NCBI GenBank assembly: GCA_964427055.1
Contig: CAYRSQ010000009.1
Location: 1-23,419, forward strand
Length of the DNA stretch: 23,419 nt
Reading direction: 5' to 3'
Origin: CAYNTH01 sp964427055
GTDB taxonomy: Archaea > Aenigmatarchaeota > Aenigmatarchaeia > CG10238-14 > SCSR01
Shown here: positions 7,634 to 16,489 of the stretch, piece after piece
How the letters are laid out: each line of letters starts with the position of its first letter
Numbering within the stretch: the stretch's first letter is position 1
Notes under the pieces: generated by a model
What the model saw: only the letters and a program-made list of their open reading frames with translations
Told to the model about the DNA's origin: nothing
Databases searched by the model: none
Translations under genes and position numbers: made by a program

Positions 7634-8344
7634 TCATAAGGCTGTTGATGAGACAAGGCTGATGACCCTGTCCCATGCAAAAAGATGTGTCGCTGTCAGC
7701 TCGCCTCCGCCATAGATGAAGATACTTTCCTTCACGTCTAACTTCGCGAGGTGCACAGCTCGCCAGGCGTCGATAAGGTGCAAATTTAAAGCCTTGGAAG
7801 CCGCCTCCTTGGCCGTCCAGATCATGGTCGCCCCTTGGGTCATGTCCAACCCGGACGACCCGGCAGTTGCCAGTTCATCCTTGCTCATAAAGATATGACC
7901 CGCTTTGACCAATTTTGGCGAGATGACTTCGATGTCCACACCGATGGGCCGCTTATCGGCAACGGTTAAAACAAACCGCTTATCATGGGAAACGGAAGCA
8001 TAAAAATCGACGCGATCCGATAAGATGGGTCGACGATCATTTCGGTTTGCCGTTTCCAGTGTATGCGCCTCCTGTTCCGCATGAACCAACCCCATTTTGT
8101 ACGCCAGGAGCTTGAGGGATATACGCGAGGCGATAAAACTTCTCTTTCGCCTCTCCGAAAACCCCGTGGCAATTGACTGTTCAAAAGGGGTGAGGGCGTC
8201 CCAGGCAAAAGGCCCAAGATAATCGTGTTCAAGCAAAATATAGCCCAAAGATAAACGATCAAGGGCATTTGAAAACTCAAGGGATGGAGCGGACCTAACC
8301 TGCCCGTCTAAGGTGAGGGTTTGTTCAAGGGAAAATAAGTTCAT
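7634..8344 (-). CDS. Sfp-type 4'-phosphopantetheinyl transferase
   Basis: A 236-aa enzyme that moves phosphopantetheine from CoA to the Ser of carrier proteins. SVSHDKRF is followed by GVDIE (metal ligands Asp137 and Glu139) and WTAKEAASKAL (Lys179, Glu180), the three signatures of the family. Its natural partners are the two carrier proteins at 2197-3223. ATG at 8344 has no strong ribosome site. It is separated by about 210 bases from the exporter gene behind it, so it may have its own promoter. In that gap (8345-8553) I see no supported gene. Confidence 0.9.
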   Translation of the reverse strand: MNLFSLEQTLTLDGQVRSAPSLEFSNALDRLSLGYILLEHDYLGPFAWDALTPFEQSIATGFSERRKRSFIASRISLKLLAYKMGLVHAEQEAHTLETANRNDRRPILSDRVDFYASVSHDKRFVLTVADKRPIGVDIEVISPKLVKAGHIFMSKDELATAGSSGLDMTQGATMIWTAKEAASKALNLHLIDAWRAVHLAKLDVKESIFIYGGGELTATHLFAWDRVISLVSSTAL

Positions 8345-8553
8345 TATGGCACAGGTATCTATCGGCCGATACGGAGAATTCTACGGTCAATACTCTATTC
8401 CAGACGCCTCCTATAAGCAAGAAAAAAGCTGTCTGCCCGGAAAAAAGGTGATTTTGACATATAATTGCCGGGGAAATAATCAAAACAACAAAAATCCAGA
8501 ACTTGAGAATAATCATGACACGACATGGCGCATGTCTTTATGAGATATTAACA

Positions 8554-11500
8554 TTATGAGGGTTCTGCCATTAACCAGTAGAGTTCTTTATCGGGGGCGG
8601 AAGGTTCGGTCATGACGATCCTGAAACCTGCATGGAATAAAGTTTGAGCAACCTCATCGACGGATCGGAAACGGGCATTTACGCCGTTCAGGCGCAGGCG
8701 GGCGCCCTCCAGCCATCGCTCAAAAGAGGGGCGCTCTTTTAGCGGAACTGTGCACCGGAGGATCAGGACACTTTCCCCTTGGGGAAGCATCCGCTCGCGG
8801 AGGCACTCCAACGTGAGCTGTAAATCCTCATCGGAGAGCATGTGAATGATGTCGAGAAGCAGGACCGTATCGACCGGTTCCGGGATTTCGGGGATATCGG
8901 GGGCGCGACCGACAAGCATGATGCCGCGGTTGCCTACAACCCGGGCGGCAAAGTGAACCCGGCGCCGATCGGGGTCGATGCCGAAGACCCTGGCTTCCGG
9001 GCAAAGGGCAAGAAGCCAGACGGCGGGCACGCCGAAACCGCAGCCGATATCCAGGATGATCCGGGGTTTTTTGACGAATTCCGCCAGACGGGGAAACATG
9101 GGGTCGAGACGGATTTTAAACCGGGCGAACATGCGCGTATACGCCTCCATGTGGCGATAGCGTCTCAGGACGCGCTGAAAATGTTCCTTTGATCCGGCAG
9201 TGACGGCTCCCTGAGGCCAGGGAACTGTTGCGAAAATGCGTCCGGCTATTGGCGGGACGATCGTGATCGCTCCCAGGAAAGAATAGCCGATCCCCAGAAG
9301 CAAGGCCAGACCGATGCTCTTCAACATGGCATGAGTTGCCAGGGACAAAACACCGAAACCCAGAAAGGTCGTGGCAAAGGATAGAAATATGGATGTACGG
9401 ATCAGTGCAAGGGACGGGTGATCATCGTCCATGTAGCGCTGCCAGGAAACGACCAGATAAAGGGCATAATCTGTTCCCATGCCGATAACGACGGCGGAAA
9501 TCATAATGACCGGAATACCGAGGGATTCTCCCATGAGGTTCAACGTACCCAGGGTACAGACCAGGGCAAAGACCGTCGGCGCTAAAGCAACAAGGGTAAG
9601 GGGAATATCCAGCAGATATATGAAGACGATGAAGAATGTCAAAAGGCCGACGATGAGCGCCACCTTGATGAATCCGTTCATGATGATGCCGCCGAGACGT
9701 TCTCCAAAAAATACCGGATCAAAAACCCTTGCCAATCCGTCTGCCGACAGGCGCGCGTAGAAATTTTCGCCCTGATAATGACTGCCCGCCGTGAGGGTTG
9801 CAAACATGCGCCAGCCTGTTCCTTCGCTGTTTTCAGCGATGCCCATGAGAGGATATAAGGTTTGGGGTATTTCCGGCGCCACAGGCACTTTGGTCTTCAG
9901 CAGCGAATAGAAAGGAGCGAAAGCCCCGGCGGCGAATCCGGCCTCGCGGGCAGCGGCCGTTATGCTTTTTTCCAGTTCAGCGATCCGATCCGATGTCCAG
10001 AAGGCGCGCCAGGCGGCAAAATTTTCGTCAACCCTTTTCTGACCCGGAAAGACCATTGGGGGCAGAAAGGCCGCGGAAATGACGCCCTTCGTCATGTCGT
10101 CTTCAATCAGAGCTGTAAGCCGGTCCCCTTTTTGTCTGATTTCCGCAAGCGTCCTGCCTTCCGCCACGACATAAACCCGACTCAGGACGTCGCCCCAGAT
10201 ATTCCTGATCAGGTCTTCCGCCGCTTTTGTTTCCGGAGAAATTGAATTCATGGCGTTGAGATCGACATGAAAGACGGGTTTTGCGAAGAAAAGCATCGCC
10301 ACAAAAAATGCCAGGGCAGCCCATGCCTTTCCCGGCGCCGTTGCCGACGTTAACTTCTTTACAACCTTCCGGAAGGGTGCAAATCCCTCACGACGGGCAG
10401 GGGGCATTTTCGGAAAGATAAAAGGATAGACGCCATGAACAAAAATAAATGTAAATAAAACGCCCAGGGCGGCGAAGGCGCCAAGCTGGGTCAGGGCGGG
10501 AAATCCGCCGAGAAAAAGGAAAGCGAAACTAACCGCCGTCGTCAGCATGGCCAGCACGCCCAAGGACCAGACCTCGCGGCTAGCGTCGAGGCCGGAGGTT
10601 CCGTAAGGGCGGTCGAGGAAGAGGAGGTAGGCGATGCCGTAGTCGACAGTAAAGGAGATGATGGCGCCGCCGAATCCAATAGCCAGCATGGAGATGGACT
10701 TCTGAAAAAGGGAGTAAACAAAAAGCGCCGCGATTGTCCCCGCCAGAGCCGGTAAAAGAGCCAGCATGCCGATGAAAGGCCGGGGAAAGCCGACGAGCAG
10801 GAGCAGAAGGATTGCCGCTGTGGAAAAAAGCACAGCCCGTCGGGTGTCGCTCTTTGCCGTCGTTTCATTGTCCAGAGCGGCCCGGTAGGCGCCCATAGGT
10901 GTTACGGTAAATGCGATGCTTTTTGAAGCATAGTTTTGCTTAAGATCATCAGAAATTTCTTTGAAGAGTTTAGCTGCCTGTTGAGAAAAGGGTGAGGCAA
11001 TAACCTGAGTGGCCGGTTCGGTCATCAGAAGGATATGCTGCCCGTCGGCGGAAACGAGTTGCCCTCTGAAAATCTTCATCCCCTGGCCGGGGGAGAGGGG
11101 AGCCAGGCGGGCAAGGACCATATTTCTTAAACCCAGGGGATCGCGGGAAATGAGATCCGCCTGGCCGATGCCCTCAAAGTTTTGGAGCTGATTGACCTGA
11201 GATTGAAGCGTCGCCTGGATGGTCTGAAAATCGAGGAGCGGCTTGACGCGACCATTTAGCTCTTTCGATGTGAACAGGACCGGAAGATGCTGCGTAATAA
11301 GCGTCACAAGCTCAGGATAAAGCCGAAACGCCTCATCCATGCTGACTTGCCGGAAGAGGCCGCTCTCACTGATTTTTTGCTCCACAATGGATGCCCCTTC
11401 CATAAGATGCTCCATATCGTGAGGTCGGCAACTGAGGTCGATGACGATCCGGTCCTGAAGGGGATGATGGGAGATGACGTATCGGGCGTCGGCTATAACC

Positions 11501-11649
11501 GGGTCATTCTGGGGGATGGCGTTGATGATATTCGTCTCAATCGTGAGACGCTTTTGTGTGGCAAAAATCAGTGCGAAAGCGGCCAGGACAACGATGATCA
11601 CGAACGACCAGCGGAGGGGATACCGCCTCAATTTTAGAAATCTCTTCAA
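8554..11649 (-). CDS. MMPL/RND-type lipid exporter fused to a SAM-dependent methyltransferase
   Basis: About 1031 aa. The N-terminal 800 residues form an RND-type transporter of the MMPL/HpnN style: a first helix near 14-32, a periplasmic loop, a helix bundle, and the same pattern repeated. It probably exports a hydrophobic product using the proton gradient. Residues about 825-1031 are a class I methyltransferase: LDIGCGFG (motif I, Asp867 in the first position), GIDPD (motif II) and VLLLDIIHM. In aryl-polyene clusters exporter and methyltransferase are usually separate genes, so the single reading frame is unusual. The TTG start at 11649 overlaps the stop of the acyltransferase, with AGGAAGG upstream; further in-frame residues exist upstream but inside that gene. 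Confidence 0.85.
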   Translation of the reverse strand: MKRFLKLRRYPLRWSFVIIVVLAAFALIFATQKRLTIETNIINAIPQNDPVIADARYVISHHPLQDRIVIDLSCRPHDMEHLMEGASIVEQKISESGLFRQVSMDEAFRLYPELVTLITQHLPVLFTSKELNGRVKPLLDFQTIQATLQSQVNQLQNFEGIGQADLISRDPLGLRNMVLARLAPLSPGQGMKIFRGQLVSADGQHILLMTEPATQVIASPFSQQAAKLFKEISDDLKQNYASKSIAFTVTPMGAYRAALDNETTAKSDTRRAVLFSTAAILLLLLVGFPRPFIGMLALLPALAGTIAALFVYSLFQKSISMLAIGFGGAIISFTVDYGIAYLLFLDRPYGTSGLDASREVWSLGVLAMLTTAVSFAFLFLGGFPALTQLGAFAALGVLFTFIFVHGVYPFIFPKMPPARREGFAPFRKVVKKLTSATAPGKAWAALAFFVAMLFFAKPVFHVDLNAMNSISPETKAAEDLIRNIWGDVLSRVYVVAEGRTLAEIRQKGDRLTALIEDDMTKGVISAAFLPPMVFPGQKRVDENFAAWRAFWTSDRIAELEKSITAAAREAGFAAGAFAPFYSLLKTKVPVAPEIPQTLYPLMGIAENSEGTGWRMFATLTAGSHYQGENFYARLSADGLARVFDPVFFGERLGGIIMNGFIKVALIVGLLTFFIVFIYLLDIPLTLVALAPTVFALVCTLGTLNLMGESLGIPVIMISAVVIGMGTDYALYLVVSWQRYMDDDHPSLALIRTSIFLSFATTFLGFGVLSLATHAMLKSIGLALLLGIGYSFLGAITIVPPIAGRIFATVPWPQGAVTAGSKEHFQRVLRRYRHMEAYTRMFARFKIRLDPMFPRLAEFVKKPRIILDIGCGFGVPAVWLLALCPEARVFGIDPDRRRVHFAARVVGNRGIMLVGRAPDIPEIPEPVDTVLLLDIIHMLSDEDLQLTLECLRERMLPQGESVLILRCTVPLKERPSFERWLEGARLRLNGVNARFRSVDEVAQTLFHAGFRIVMTEPSAPDKELYWLMAEPS

Positions 11650-12431
11650 TCGTCGGCCTGCCTTCCTGCTTGGATTTCCAATCCCAGGGCTTCCCGGTAA
11701 CGCGTCTCCAGCATACCGGCATACTGTCGCTCTTTGCCCTGTTCGGGAGGCTCCATGGGTTCCCAAAATTCCAATTGGATATAGGACGTTTCAAAGGGCG
11801 GATAACACCATTTGTCCTCATGGGTGAGGAAGGGTGGATCGTTTCTGATGAGGACCGGTTGAATCGGCACGTCAGCCATGCGGGCCAGCCTGAACAGACC
11901 ATGTTTGAAGTAACGGAGATCGCCTTTGGGAGAACGGGTGCCCTCCGGGAAAAGCAGAAATTTATAACCCCTTTGTATCATGTTTCTCGCTTCCAGAAGC
12001 GTGGCAACGGGGCTCACATCGCCTGCCTTCGGCGTGGGGATGTAACCGCATATCTTGAATATCTTTCCCAAGGGCAAGTCGGTGGCCAAGGTGCTTTTAA
12101 CCAACATGGACAGCATGGGGATGCGGGGGACGAGAAAAAGGACGTCGAAAAGTCCAGGGTGATTGGCGACAATCAGGCAGGGGCCCGGATAAGGACTGCC
12201 GATGGACTCTTTTTCAATGAGGAGCCCGAATCGGTTGAGCAGAAAAAGCCAAATCCCGAAAAGACGGCTGTGGACAGCCTGCATCAGGAAGGGCTGCGGA
12301 CCGTTTAGTAGGGACAACAGCCATAAAACCGGAAAAACAAAAACCAGTTCAAAGAGGATGCCTACAAAGAACAGTCCGAACAGGGCTAACATCACAACTC
12401 CCTTGATGCGGCGAACAAACCTCACCCACAT
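11646..12431 (-). CDS. PlsC-like 1-acyl-glycerol-3-phosphate acyltransferase
   Basis: A 261-aa membrane-bound acyltransferase. An N-terminal hydrophobic region is followed by NHPGLFD (the His-x4-Asp catalytic motif), a substrate-binding region, and FPEGTRS (motif III). It probably transfers an acyl chain to a lysolipid, either in ordinary phospholipid synthesis or to place the cluster product on glycerol phosphate. AAGGAGG lies 10 bases before ATG at 12431, inside the tail of the upstream kinase gene, and the stop overlaps the TTG of the exporter. Position between a fatty-acid kinase and an exporter favours a dedicated role. Confidence 0.88.
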   Translation of the reverse strand: MWVRFVRRIKGVVMLALFGLFFVGILFELVFVFPVLWLLSLLNGPQPFLMQAVHSRLFGIWLFLLNRFGLLIEKESIGSPYPGPCLIVANHPGLFDVLFLVPRIPMLSMLVKSTLATDLPLGKIFKICGYIPTPKAGDVSPVATLLEARNMIQRGYKFLLFPEGTRSPKGDLRYFKHGLFRLARMADVPIQPVLIRNDPPFLTHEDKWCYPPFETSYIQLEFWEPMEPPEQGKERQYAGMLETRYREALGLEIQAGRQADD

Positions 12432-14191
12432 GGCAAATCCGCCTCCTTAGAGGGATTGGGTTTTTTCGGTAAAAAAGCGATTCCCCAGGTGCCCGGCCCC
12501 ATATGGACGCTGGATGTCAGGGATATCTGCTGTAAGATAACACGAGTCTGAGGATAACGTTTCCTGATAGGACCTTCGACTTGTTCCTTCACCCAGTTTA
12601 TGTTGTCTGTATATTCCAGCATAATGATCGCGTCGAGGGTACCGGTCATAAACTGTTCCAGATGTTTAAATGCAAAGGCCAACTGATCTTTTGCGCTTCT
12701 GGCGATACCTACCTTGGCTGCGCCCTCAGGGGTCGGGCTGACGATGGGCTTGACATGCAACATATCGCCGAAAAAAGCGCCCGTTTTGGACATGCGTCCA
12801 CCGCCGGCGAGATACTGGAGCTTGTCTAAAAAGATATACTCTCGGCATTGTTCAACGGCCTGTGTCGCATAGCGGACAACCTGATCGGGATCGTCGGTTT
12901 CCAGGCTGAACTCGGCTACGGCCCGGGCCGCAAGCCCCAGCGTTCCGGAGGCTATACCGGTGTCGATGACGGTCAGTCTTTCTTCCGGGTCGTTTCCCTT
13001 TTTCCAGTCCATGACGACCCCGTAGTTTCCTGTATAAACGGAGCCCACGCAGAGATAAAGCACGCGGGAATGAAGGCTCAAAACCTTTTGGTAGTACTGA
13101 TGCTGTTCAAGGGTAGAGGCCCGCGATGTTGATGCTTTAACCCCCTGGCGCATGGCCGCAAGCATGCTGAGGGAATCGTGATAGGTCTCGGGCAGGCACA
13201 AATCGCCGACGGTGATATAGCTGTCAAGAAGGGTGACATTGAGCTCCCTGGCGTCGTCTCTGGTCATGGAGCCGGCGGCGTCCGTCATGATGTGGATCGC
13301 CTGTTTCCTCCCCGCACGGAAGAAACGACGGGCCTGCTCGCCCATATCGTCTTCGGCCCAGGCGACGATATTGCCCAACTCCTCCAGCCGTTTTTTTGTT
13401 TCCCGGGTATTTCTGGTATGAAAGTGAAGTTTCAGATAATTGCCGTTTTCAATCATCACCATGGACTCGCCCAAGGCTGACAATTCAGCGGAGATGCTTT
13501 TGAGTTTTTCCCTTTTTAGAATTGCGTCCACACAAAAGCCTTCTATTTGAGTATCACAGGAAATGGCGGGGTTGAGAAATTCTTTGAATTTTTCGCCGGG
13601 GCCGTTGGGAATGGGATCGAGACCGGCCATGTATTTCAGGATGGAATCGAAAAAGACAAACATGCCCAGCGCTCCGGCGTCCACGACGCCGGCTTTTTTT
13701 ATTTCCGTAAGACCCGTTGACGTCCTTTTTACGGCCTCTTCAAGGTCAAACATGACCTTATCCAGCCATAGACCTTCCGGGTCCTGAGGGTTTTCTTCCA
13801 ATGACGCGACCAGAACGTCAAAAAACTCAAGGATCGTACCGGGTTTGGGATCGGGCACAGCCTGGTAAGCCAGGTCGCGCCCTTTGCGGCAGGGGATCGA
13901 CAGATCGGTCATATCCTGGATGGAGAGAAAGCCAGACATGAAGCGCGCCACGATATTGCCCGAATTGCCCCGGGCGTTCATCAACAAGGCCCTTATGAGA
14001 TCAGGCGCAGCGGAGGTTTTCTGGTTGAAAGGCGCCAGACTAATGACCAGATTGCGGCCCGTGTCACCATCCGGCACGGGAAAAACATTTATCCTATCCA
14101 GGATATCGGCCCAAGCAACAACCCTTTCACTGCCCAAAGCCAATGCTTCCATTAAACATTCCTGCATCATCACATATTCCTCATAGCTCAT
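12422..14191 (-). CDS. DhaL-DegV fusion, FakA/FakB-like fatty-acid kinase
   Basis: About 589 aa. The N-terminal half is a DAK2/DhaL kinase domain: NVFPVPDGDTGRN places the metal-binding Asp41 and Asp43, and NARGNSGNIVARF follows. The C-terminal half, from about residue 300, is a DegV/FakB fatty-acid-binding domain (IMTDAAGSM, VKASTSRAS, DTGIASGTLGLA). In Firmicutes FakA and FakB are separate proteins that convert exogenous fatty acid to acyl-phosphate, the PlsY substrate. Here both are in one chain, which should channel the acyl group. ATG at 14191 is chosen because it overlaps the upstream stop (ATGAGCTATGA) and begins just before the kinase domain; an earlier ATG at 14293 lies deep inside the upstream gene. 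Confidence 0.85.
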   Translation of the reverse strand: MSYEEYVMMQECLMEALALGSERVVAWADILDRINVFPVPDGDTGRNLVISLAPFNQKTSAAPDLIRALLMNARGNSGNIVARFMSGFLSIQDMTDLSIPCRKGRDLAYQAVPDPKPGTILEFFDVLVASLEENPQDPEGLWLDKVMFDLEEAVKRTSTGLTEIKKAGVVDAGALGMFVFFDSILKYMAGLDPIPNGPGEKFKEFLNPAISCDTQIEGFCVDAILKREKLKSISAELSALGESMVMIENGNYLKLHFHTRNTRETKKRLEELGNIVAWAEDDMGEQARRFFRAGRKQAIHIMTDAAGSMTRDDARELNVTLLDSYITVGDLCLPETYHDSLSMLAAMRQGVKASTSRASTLEQHQYYQKVLSLHSRVLYLCVGSVYTGNYGVVMDWKKGNDPEERLTVIDTGIASGTLGLAARAVAEFSLETDDPDQVVRYATQAVEQCREYIFLDKLQYLAGGGRMSKTGAFFGDMLHVKPIVSPTPEGAAKVGIARSAKDQLAFAFKHLEQFMTGTLDAIIMLEYTDNINWVKEQVEGPIRKRYPQTRVILQQISLTSSVHMGPGTWGIAFLPKKPNPSKEADLPCG

Positions 14192-15077
14192 TATCGATAA
14201 AGATAGATTCAAATACATGCCATTCATAGGGGAATTGTCGCACGGACTCCTCCAGGTTTGAGGCGTAAATTTGCGCCGACTCGTCAATGGCATCGTTTCT
14301 TTTTTCCCTCGTCGCCGCCATCACATTGCGCGGCGGCAGGATAACAAACTTATATTTGCCTCTCCCTAAACGGAAGGTGAACAATGTAAGGACAGGGGCG
14401 CCGGAAACCAACGCCAGCGTGTGCGGTCCCGCAGGCAAAAAAATATCACGGCCAAAGAACTTCGCCGTAAGGCGGGACCGGGGGTCTGTCCAGCCCACAT
14501 CCCCGGCAATACACAAAAACCCCCCTCCGCGGATAAATTTCAAGGCTTCTATGCCCGTAAAAAGAGAATCCTGATCTTCCGGTTTGGAAACAAGGATTTT
14601 CAGACCTTCACTCCCAAGCTCTTCACGATGCTTTTGGGCGACCAGCTTTGCCTCACGCTCGCCCATGATAAGCATCACTTTAAAACCGCCCTGCCGAAAA
14701 AGCCGAGCGGCGACTCCCCAATTGCCCAAGTGTGATACGATGACGATGCCGCCCTGTCCTGCATCCGCTGCTTTTTGGATATGATCGTGGCCTTCGGCGG
14801 TATAATTGATCGGTATGTCGTAAGAAAAGGCAATCTCATCACAGTGGCTTTGCGCTTGGTCGTGAAACTGCCGCCAGACACAGTAAAGGTGAAACAAACG
14901 ACTTCTGCCGTCAAAAACGGTTCGATAAAACGCCAAACTGGCGCGTACCCGATGGGGAGCAAAAAAGAAATAGCCTGTAGCAATTACCCAGGCCACAAGT
15001 CTGACGACCCATATACCGAAATTGCGCCCGAACCAGAATAGCAGTCTGTTCGCCAGTATTTTCATCTGATACCACAT
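14181..15077 (-). CDS. LpxL/HtrB-like lipid acyltransferase
   Basis: A 298-aa member of the lysophospholipid acyltransferase superfamily nearest to LpxL/HtrB. One N-terminal membrane segment (about 20-40) is followed by VSHLGNWGVA, which carries the His of the catalytic motif, and by GDVGWTDPRSR and an F-PAGPHTLA stretch typical of the group. Related genes occur in aryl-polyene and dialkylresorcinol clusters. It is the first gene of the minus-strand operon; its stop overlaps the kinase start. ATG at 15077 lacks a good ribosome site, and a second in-frame ATG at 15065 is possible. Confidence 0.8.
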   Translation of the reverse strand: MWYQMKILANRLLFWFGRNFGIWVVRLVAWVIATGYFFFAPHRVRASLAFYRTVFDGRSRLFHLYCVWRQFHDQAQSHCDEIAFSYDIPINYTAEGHDHIQKAADAGQGGIVIVSHLGNWGVAARLFRQGGFKVMLIMGEREAKLVAQKHREELGSEGLKILVSKPEDQDSLFTGIEALKFIRGGGFLCIAGDVGWTDPRSRLTAKFFGRDIFLPAGPHTLALVSGAPVLTLFTFRLGRGKYKFVILPPRNVMAATREKRNDAIDESAQIYASNLEESVRQFPYEWHVFESIFIDNEL

Positions 15078-15595
15078 GGAGGGGATATAAAAAAATTAAT
15101 TCAGTTTGTCCAGCGGATAAACGGTTTTTTGTAAAAAATGACCATGCTCATCAACAACCTTCGGCTGTAGAAAAAGTTGGATCTGGTGGGCCCTTTAGGA
15201 TAAGAGCTACTCCATAGAACTAACAGGTGATCGCAAGGGGCCGACGTTTTTAAGATAGGAGGCTGTCCGAGAATAGCTTCTGCGTGAAATTTACATTCAC
15301 AACCAATTGATATTATTGGTACCTAATTCTCCAAAATGGAAAATACTTGAGTTCTCGGACAGTCTCCGAGTGTTTCCTCTGTAATTTACCAAGGATTGAT
15401 TGTTCCTTCCAACAGCTGAAAAAGGAGAAAGGGGTCACATCTTTATCCGTGATAGTTCATGCTATGCGTAAATGTGATCATTACCATTCGAAGGCTTGTA
15501 TGCCTTCAGTAAAATCAGAAATGACACTTTCAGGAAGTAATAAAACAATACAAGCTCTATAAAACCATTCTATTATCGAAGGAGGTGTCTTCCCC
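15078..15595. other. Divergent intergenic region between the acyltransferase and IHF genes
   Basis: No gene is supported. The region should hold the promoter of the minus-strand operon and that of the IHF gene; I find no convincing pair of boxes for either. It contains the 110-bp inverted-repeat element at 15258-15367 and a small hairpin, GAAGGC (15490-15495) with GCCTTC (15502-15507). GAAGGAGGTG, the IHF ribosome site, lies near 15578-15587. Confidence 0.45.
15258..15367. mobile_element. MITE-like element with 16-bp terminal inverted repeats
   Basis: GGAGGCTGTCCGAGAA at 15258-15273 and TTCTCGGACAGTCTCC at 15352-15367 are inverted copies matching at 15 of 16 positions. The 110-bp body is A/T-rich with no reading frame. 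Ends of this wording resemble those of some DDE transposons, so it may be a MITE or an internally deleted insertion sequence. I see no clear target-site duplication. Confidence 0.55.
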
Positions 15596-15877
15596 ATGAC
15601 CCTGAAAAAAGCAGATATGGTCAAATCAATCGAAGACCAGCTTGGTCTTCCTAAGAACAAATCTGAAGACCTATTTGAATCCGTCCTGGAGATAATAAAA
15701 CAATCACTTGTGAATGGTGAGGAGGTCAAGATCAGCGGATTCGGAAAGTTCTATATCATTGACAAGAAGGCCAGGAATGGCAGAAATCCTCAAACGGGAG
15801 AGCATATTATTATTGAGCCAAGAAGGGTTGTTTCTTTCAGGTACTCTTCAAGGGCAAGGAACAGGCTCAACGGTTGA
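15596..15877 (+). CDS. ihfA: Integration host factor alpha-like DNA-bending protein
   Basis: A 93-aa member of the HU/IHF family. The start MTLKKADMV, the middle VKISGFGKF, the beta-arm GRNPQTGE and the tail RRVVSFRYSSRARNRLNG fit IHF alpha better than HU. It bends DNA as a heterodimer and helps recombination, transposition and sigma-54 transcription. A near-perfect GAAGGAGGTG ribosome site lies upstream of the ATG, so expression is probably high. It stands alone on the plus strand, beside the inverted-repeat element and next to the accessory region, away from the usual pheT neighbour. Confidence 0.82.
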   Translation: MTLKKADMVKSIEDQLGLPKNKSEDLFESVLEIIKQSLVNGEEVKISGFGKFYIIDKKARNGRNPQTGEHIIIEPRRVVSFRYSSRARNRLNG

Positions 15878-16489
15878 TGGACATCATATTCCGTGAGACA
15901 GCAAGAGTCTTTCTTGCGAACTCTTTTCAGGGAGGATTGAACGATGATTGAACGAACAGAAGCCCCGGAAGAAAGGCGGATCTCTATCTAGGGCTTCTGC
16001 TTGAAGAGGTGTTACAAAAGATACTTGTGTAGGTAGATTTTACCACCATGAATCAGCAAATCAAGGACTTTTTTATGCCCAGGATTTTTTATGTCCAGCA
16101 AAATGGAACAAATAAAAGAGTGATTACCGCAATATCCCTTGACAAGATACTATAATGGAGTTAGTCGTTTAATATATTTTAAACATATCATATGTGCTTT
16201 TGAACAGCTGTAACCACGTGGGGGGATTATGGTCTGATCATCTAAAGCTCTGTTTCTCAAAACGAGAGATAGGGCTTTTGTTTTTTGTGAAGGGCTAAGT
16301 TTAATATTGCGGTCGCCAGGACGGAGAGAGGACTTTTCTTTACGTGTATGGATGGCAATGATTTTACGATTACATCCTTAATATCTCCGAGAGGTTTTGC
16401 ACGGCAAAATTGTCGTGTTTAGGTTTTTACCAGGAACCATATAAACACTATTGGCCTTGAAGGGGGTCGGGATCGAAAAGAGGTAACCC
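15878..16489. other. Long non-coding stretch before the QueC-like operon
   Basis: No convincing gene. Visible items are a 6-bp hairpin at 15901-15917; a 15-codon frame at 15944-15991 with a strong GGGAGGA site; a 9-bp perfect hairpin CAGAAGCCC/GGGCTTCTG (15957-15965, 15991-15999) across its 3' half; the inverted repeat GTTTAA/TTAAAC at 16167-16184, operator-like; and the strong terminator at 16244-16286. TTGACA at 16139 and TATAAT at 16151 are both perfect boxes but only 6 bases apart. A small RNA ending at the terminator is possible. The QueC-operon promoter should lie between 16290 and 16480; TATAAA at 16440-16445 is a weak candidate. Confidence 0.45.
16244..16286 (+). terminator. Two-tier intrinsic terminator hairpin
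   Basis: AAAGCTCT (16244-16251) pairs with AGGGCTTT (16271-16278) with one G-U pair; inside, TCTC pairs with GAGA. The sequence TTGTTTTTT follows directly. It reads on the plus strand and shields the downstream unit from upstream transcription. No gene ends close before it; the IHF gene stops about 370 bases earlier. Confidence 0.7.

Noticed and set aside
8313..8543. 76-codon plus-strand frame between the transferase and exporter genes
   Set aside because: It overlaps the start of the transferase gene on the other strand, lacks a ribosome site and has low-complexity Asn-rich content.
16048..16155. 35-codon plus-strand frame
   Set aside because: No ribosome site and no recognisable motif; it overlaps the misplaced promoter boxes.
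16139..16156. Perfect TTGACA and TATAAT boxes
   Set aside because: Only 6 bases separate them, far from the 16-18 needed, and neither has another good partner.
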